A stretch of DNA of 18,940 bases from Bacteroidales bacterium UBA5219 (GTDB taxonomy: Bacteria > Bacteroidota > Bacteroidia > Bacteroidales > ML635J-15). The notes beneath the pieces are model-generated. The model was not told where the DNA came from and did no database searches. It was given only the letters and a program-made list of their open reading frames with translations. The position numbers were made by a program, and so were the translations under genes. The DNA is taken from the NCBI GenBank assembly GCA_002412425.1, contig DHVB01000029.1:1-18940 (forward strand), given 5' to 3'. Within the stretch, counting starts at the first letter, position 1; each line of letters begins with the position of its first letter. Below are positions 16,631 through 18,940 of the stretch, piece after piece.

Positions 16631-16719
16631 GTGAACTAGGGAGGGTTTCCTAACACCCCACCCCGCAACACTTTTAATTTTTTTGGTACGCTTTTTAAAG
16701 ACTTTGCAAACATTTTAAG

Positions 16720-17103
16720 CTAAGAACACCAGTCAATAATTTTTTCAGCAAAATCTAAACCTATTTGCGTATTTCCAACTGACAATTCTTTATCATAACC
16801 TCCGTACAAATGCAAATGATTATAAGCAGAATTAAAATATTTAAGAATAGTCTTGTTTTTTGTTGTTAAATATCCACGATACGTATCAACACTCAGCCTG
16901 CCTCTAGGAAACTTAAAGTTATCCCTTTTCATTTTGGCGTGTACAGCAATTAAAACCCCACTCCAAGCAGTGTTACAAGCCATACTGACATATTTAGAAT
17001 CTGTATAATGATGACCCCTTTTGCCTGCCTTTTCTCTTAGTATTTGCTTTGCATTTGCCACATAACGCTTTGCTTCCTCTATAGGATTTGTCTTTACCGC
17101 CAT
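16720..17103 (-). CDS. DUF5618 family protein
   Basis: A 127-residue, mostly helical cytoplasmic protein. The start NPIEEAKRYVANAKQILREKAGK, the middle YVSMACNTAWSGVLIAVHA and the end TQIGLDFAEKIIDWC match my recollection of DUF5618, a Bacteroidota family thought to have a HEPN-like helical fold. The RNase motif R-x4-6-H of toxin HEPN proteins is not obvious, so a toxin role is not claimed. It follows the 87-residue gene by 62 bp and has its own candidate -7 element (17135-17142), so it may be expressed separately from the two genes upstream. Its transcript should end at the terminator at 16601-16630. The biological role is unknown. Confidence 0.72.
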   Translation of the reverse strand: MAVKTNPIEEAKRYVANAKQILREKAGKRGHHYTDSKYVSMACNTAWSGVLIAVHAKMKRDNFKFPRGRLSVDTYRGYLTTKNKTILKYFNSAYNHLHLYGGYDKELSVGNTQIGLDFAEKIIDWCS

Positions 17104-17134
17104 TGCTATAGTCTTTTTATTTTTCAGTTTTCTG

Positions 17135-17142
17135 CAAATTTA
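17135..17142 (-). promoter_or_regulatory. Candidate -7 element for the DUF5618 gene
   Basis: On the minus strand this reads TAAATTTG, a full TAnnTTTG match 31 bp before the DUF5618 start. The expected TTG is replaced by CTG, at an 18-bp spacing. The box is identical to those before surE and ppa. Confidence 0.4.
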
Positions 17143-17165
17143 ATAAAATATTTTATTTTGCAGCT

Positions 17166-17429
17166 CTACAAACTCAAAATTTCTACCTTAGATTTATTTC
17201 GATAATAATAACCCCTGTTGTTGCTGTACTCCCTTTTACCTACAAGCCCTTTTTTATACAAAAACTCATAAACTTCGCTTTTTTCTCCTTTACCACCAGC
17301 TGAGTACCATTTAACTTGACCTATTTTTGTTATTTTACTATATTTCGCAACAAAAACATCGGCATAAACACTACGGTTACCAACTCTATCTCTACCTACT
17401 TTTGTTATTTGATAATAATATCTTTTCAT
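17166..17429 (-). CDS. Small basic protein, unknown
   Basis: An 87-residue protein with many Tyr, Lys and Arg residues (start MKRYYYQITKVGRDRVGNRS, later NNRGYYYRNKSK). No signal peptide, membrane helix or recognised domain is visible. The composition suggests a small nucleic-acid-binding or virion-type protein, but no motif proves this. It lies one base after the 104-residue gene upstream, so the two are surely one transcript. The tight packing of short basic genes is typical of phage or mobile-element modules. Function is unknown. Confidence 0.65.
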   Translation of the reverse strand: MKRYYYQITKVGRDRVGNRSVYADVFVAKYSKITKIGQVKWYSAGGKGEKSEVYEFLYKKGLVGKREYSNNRGYYYRNKSKVEILSL

Positions 17430-17430
17430 C

Positions 17431-17745
17431 TTATTTCTTTTTTAATAATTTACCAGCCTCTTTTACACATGTTGTCCATTTTTTATTAGGATTAGCTTTA
17501 CGAATTTGTTTAGCTTTAGTCATTATTGACTTTCCCATTGAAGCAACACGTGTATTACTTCTTTTTTGTTTAACTTTAATTTGTGCTTTCAGCACTTCCA
17601 TAGCTCTACCTGCACCAAGTTGAACAGTTACACCGTTTGGAAACTTAACACTTGTTGCTCCAACTCTTTTTACTATAATATTATGTTTTTTTGCAAGTTT
17701 TTGAACTCGCAACCACTCTGTTTTTTCTTTACCTATTAGCTCCAT
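17431..17745 (-). CDS. Small highly basic protein with Lys-rich C-terminal helix
   Basis: This 104-residue protein has two parts. The first, residues 1-50, looks like a small mixed fold (KRVGATSVKFPNGVTVQLGA, a beta-hairpin-like stretch). The second, residues 55-104, is strongly basic and helical, ending IMTKAKQIRKANPNKKW and then TTCVKEAGKLLKKK. That tail resembles short basic segments seen in virion or DNA-packing proteins of phages and large viruses, where a K-x-x-IRK...W...VKEA pattern recurs. This is a resemblance from memory, not a family assignment. It heads the minus-strand cassette and faces the divergent membrane-protein gene across a 188-bp gap. That gap holds only AT-rich sequence and a weak dyad, ATAAC-N9-GTTAT, at 17870-17888. 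Confidence 0.65.
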   Translation of the reverse strand: MELIGKEKTEWLRVQKLAKKHNIIVKRVGATSVKFPNGVTVQLGAGRAMEVLKAQIKVKQKRSNTRVASMGKSIMTKAKQIRKANPNKKWTTCVKEAGKLLKKK

Positions 17746-17933
17746 ATTATTTACTATTTTAAAATTACGACGCTTTTTATGACAACTTATACAGATTGTT
17801 TAATAATAGCAGACGACTACTATAGAGAGACTTATATAAATTCTATTGTGGAGGGATATATACAATATAATAACAGCATTAGCGTTATAAAGCATAATAC
17901 AAACACTTATTGATAACTTAGTAATAAATAAAT

Positions 17934-18377
17934 ATGAAAGAAAAAAAATATTTAATAGACCGCTGGAGTGTTATTTTTGTGTTAGCACTATTATCGATTA
18001 TTTCGTTTTTTATTATAGCAAGAAAAATAGATATAAAATACGCCCCCATACCATCGGCTATTACTTCTATTTTAGCAATAATTGTGGCGTGCAGTTCAGC
18101 TCGTATAAGAAAAAACGAATATAAAGGAAAAATTCTTTATAAGGCAGAAAATGACTGTGGATTTTCCCCTAAAGTAAGCACAAAAATTGATGGTGTTCTT
18201 ATTGTTAAAGAAAGCAGTAAAGAAGTATTTAAAGCACCAAATGGAACGGATATAAAAATAGATAAAAATGGCAACGTTACTTATGTGGGTTTTGGGTCTA
18301 AAATTATTTCAAATACATTAAGGGCAGGCTATTTGACTAAAAAATTAGGAGAATGTTGGGAAGAAAAGAATGAATGA
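17934..18377 (+). CDS. Two-helix membrane protein, possible holin-like partner
   Basis: A 147-residue protein with a basic start (KEKKY) and two membrane helices at about residues 11-29 and 36-54, joined by a very short loop (KIDIKYAP). A soluble, charged tail of about 90 residues follows. By the positive-inside rule both ends face the cytoplasm, the layout of class II holins, although their tails are usually much shorter. Its stop overlaps the start of the next gene (ATGA at 18374-18377), so the two are translationally coupled. The next gene looks like a phage spanin, which is why a lysis role is raised. No family is recognised, and it could equally be a membrane protein of unrelated function. 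Confidence 0.65.
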   Translation: MKEKKYLIDRWSVIFVLALLSIISFFIIARKIDIKYAPIPSAITSILAIIVACSSARIRKNEYKGKILYKAENDCGFSPKVSTKIDGVLIVKESSKEVFKAPNGTDIKIDKNGNVTYVGFGSKIISNTLRAGYLTKKLGECWEEKNE

Positions 18378-18892
18378 TGCAAAAAAACATATTTTTAATT
18401 ATATTATTTTTTTACACTACGCTTATATGTGTTACGAGTTGCAAGCCTCAAAAAAACATTATTAAAAATGAAGTTAAAACAGAAGTCGATAGCACCGTTA
18501 AGAATGATATTATTGTTGAAAAACTAATAGATAGTGCAAAAAATACAACGCAAAACACAATTATAAGCACAATTAAACACGATTTTTCAGAGAAAGAAAT
18601 TTTTATTAAAGAATTTTCCGCTCCAGATAGCTTAGGTGTCCAGTTTTTGAAAAAAGAAATAAAAATTCTTACAAATAATAGAATTGCAGAAAAATCTAAT
18701 AAAAATAAAATAATAAAAGATAGCATTAAGGTTCTGCATCAGGACAGGTTAGCTAACAAAACAAAAACAGATTTTTCGCAAAAAACACACGAAAAAACTA
18801 AAGAAAAAACAACAAATAACACTGCTATTATAATATCTGCTTTAGTTTTGGTTTTTTTAGGCTTAATGGTTTGGCGATTTTTTCCAAGATAA
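18374..18892 (+). CDS. Lipoprotein with C-terminal membrane helix, unimolecular-spanin-like
   Basis: The 172-residue protein starts with a hydrophobic signal peptide and a lipobox (VTSC), so lipidation is expected at Cys23. The next 125 residues are hydrophilic and rich in Lys, Thr and Asn, with likely extended or coiled-coil character. Near the end comes one clear membrane helix, about residues 149-167 (TAIIISALVLVFLGLMVW), with a short basic tail RFFPR. A lipid anchor at one end and a membrane helix at the other lets one protein bridge the outer and inner membranes. That is the topology of u-spanins such as phage T1 gp11, which fuse the two membranes at the end of lysis. The residues after Cys23 (KPQKN) lack the acidic pair of Bacteroidota surface-export signals, so a periplasmic path is expected. 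Host envelope proteins of similar layout are possible. Confidence 0.7.
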   Translation: MMQKNIFLIILFFYTTLICVTSCKPQKNIIKNEVKTEVDSTVKNDIIVEKLIDSAKNTTQNTIISTIKHDFSEKEIFIKEFSAPDSLGVQFLKKEIKILTNNRIAEKSNKNKIIKDSIKVLHQDRLANKTKTDFSQKTHEKTKEKTTNNTAIIISALVLVFLGLMVWRFFPR

Positions 18893-18897
18893 CTATT

Positions 18898-18933
18898 TGT
18901 CCCACTTCCTGTTTTTCGCACTTTTTCGGGACA
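18898..18933. repeat. Inverted repeat at the right edge
   Basis: TGTCCC (18898-18903) pairs with GGGACA (18928-18933) across 24 bases. The interior includes the two similar units GTTTTTCGCAC and CTTTTTCGGGAC. It begins five bases after the spanin-like gene ends, so it could be a weak terminator or a recombination site. The window ends seven bases later and the context cannot be judged. Confidence 0.35.
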
Positions 18934-18940
18934 CCCAAAC

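Noticed and set aside
16720..17103. DUF5618 gene as a HEPN toxin of a toxin-antitoxin pair
   Set aside because: The R-x4-6-H RNase motif of toxin HEPN proteins is not evident, and no nucleotidyltransferase antitoxin gene is next to it.
17327..17623. Plus-strand open frame of 98 residues
   Set aside because: It overlaps the two tightly linked minus-strand small genes almost completely and has no promoter or recognisable protein features.
17811..17830. Sequence resembling the phage T7 promoter (CGACTACTATAGAGAGA compared with CGACTCACTATAGGGAGA)
   Set aside because: One base is missing inside the recognition region, which would break the spacing, and one G is changed. No T7-like RNA polymerase is in view. 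Chance similarity is more likely.
18448..18726. Minus-strand open frame of 92 residues, hydrophobic
   Set aside because: It lies wholly within the spanin-like gene in the opposite strand. Its hydrophobic look comes from reading Lys/Asn-rich codons backwards.

Overview
The window is AT-rich DNA from the Bacteroidota, probably a Bacteroidales- or Flavobacteriales-like organism. Several things point there. Promoters have the Bacteroidota form TTG-N19-TAnnTTTG, for example at 7038-7067 and on the minus strand at 6992-7021 and 16484-16513. Start codons lack Shine-Dalgarno sequences and are preceded by A-rich leaders. The gene groupings surE-lpxB and tamB divergent from tsaD fit, as do the very long TamB, a DUF4249-like lipoprotein and a DUF5618 protein.

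Positions 1-16600 are ordinary chromosome. On the minus strand, surE, a small three-helix membrane protein and lpxB form a tight operon, with the 1488-residue tamB upstream. Divergent promoters between 6992 and 7067 drive tamB leftwards and tsaD rightwards. They also show that TsaD starts at 7090. Next come ppa and pheT (11 bp apart), a lone outer-membrane-type lipoprotein on the minus strand, panB with an RluA-type pseudouridine synthase (5 bp apart), and rpsA for ribosomal protein S1 on the minus strand. Together these cover lipid A synthesis, outer-membrane assembly, tRNA t6A modification, Phe-tRNA charging, pantothenate synthesis and translation.

The gaps between the housekeeping genes are full of short dispersed repeats. 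AGTTAAAAG-type modules sit just after the 3' ends of tsaD, pheT and the pseudouridine synthase gene. A 35-nt module occurs in two inverted copies that match at 34 of 35 positions (11317-11351 and 14034-14068). The 539-bp gap 13979-14517 is a patchwork of mini-hairpins. It also holds a 146-bp element with 18-bp terminal inverted repeats (14296-14441) and ends in a bidirectional terminator.

Positions 16601-18940, beyond a perfect bidirectional terminator, look like accessory DNA, plausibly the edge of a prophage or other mobile element. Three small minus-strand genes (a basic 104-residue protein, an 87-residue protein and a DUF5618 protein) diverge from two overlapping plus-strand genes: a two-helix membrane protein, then a lipoprotein with a C-terminal membrane helix. 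That last topology is the one expected of a phage unimolecular spanin, which makes this pair the most interesting part of the window. No integrase, capsid, endolysin, tRNA, rRNA or CRISPR array is visible.
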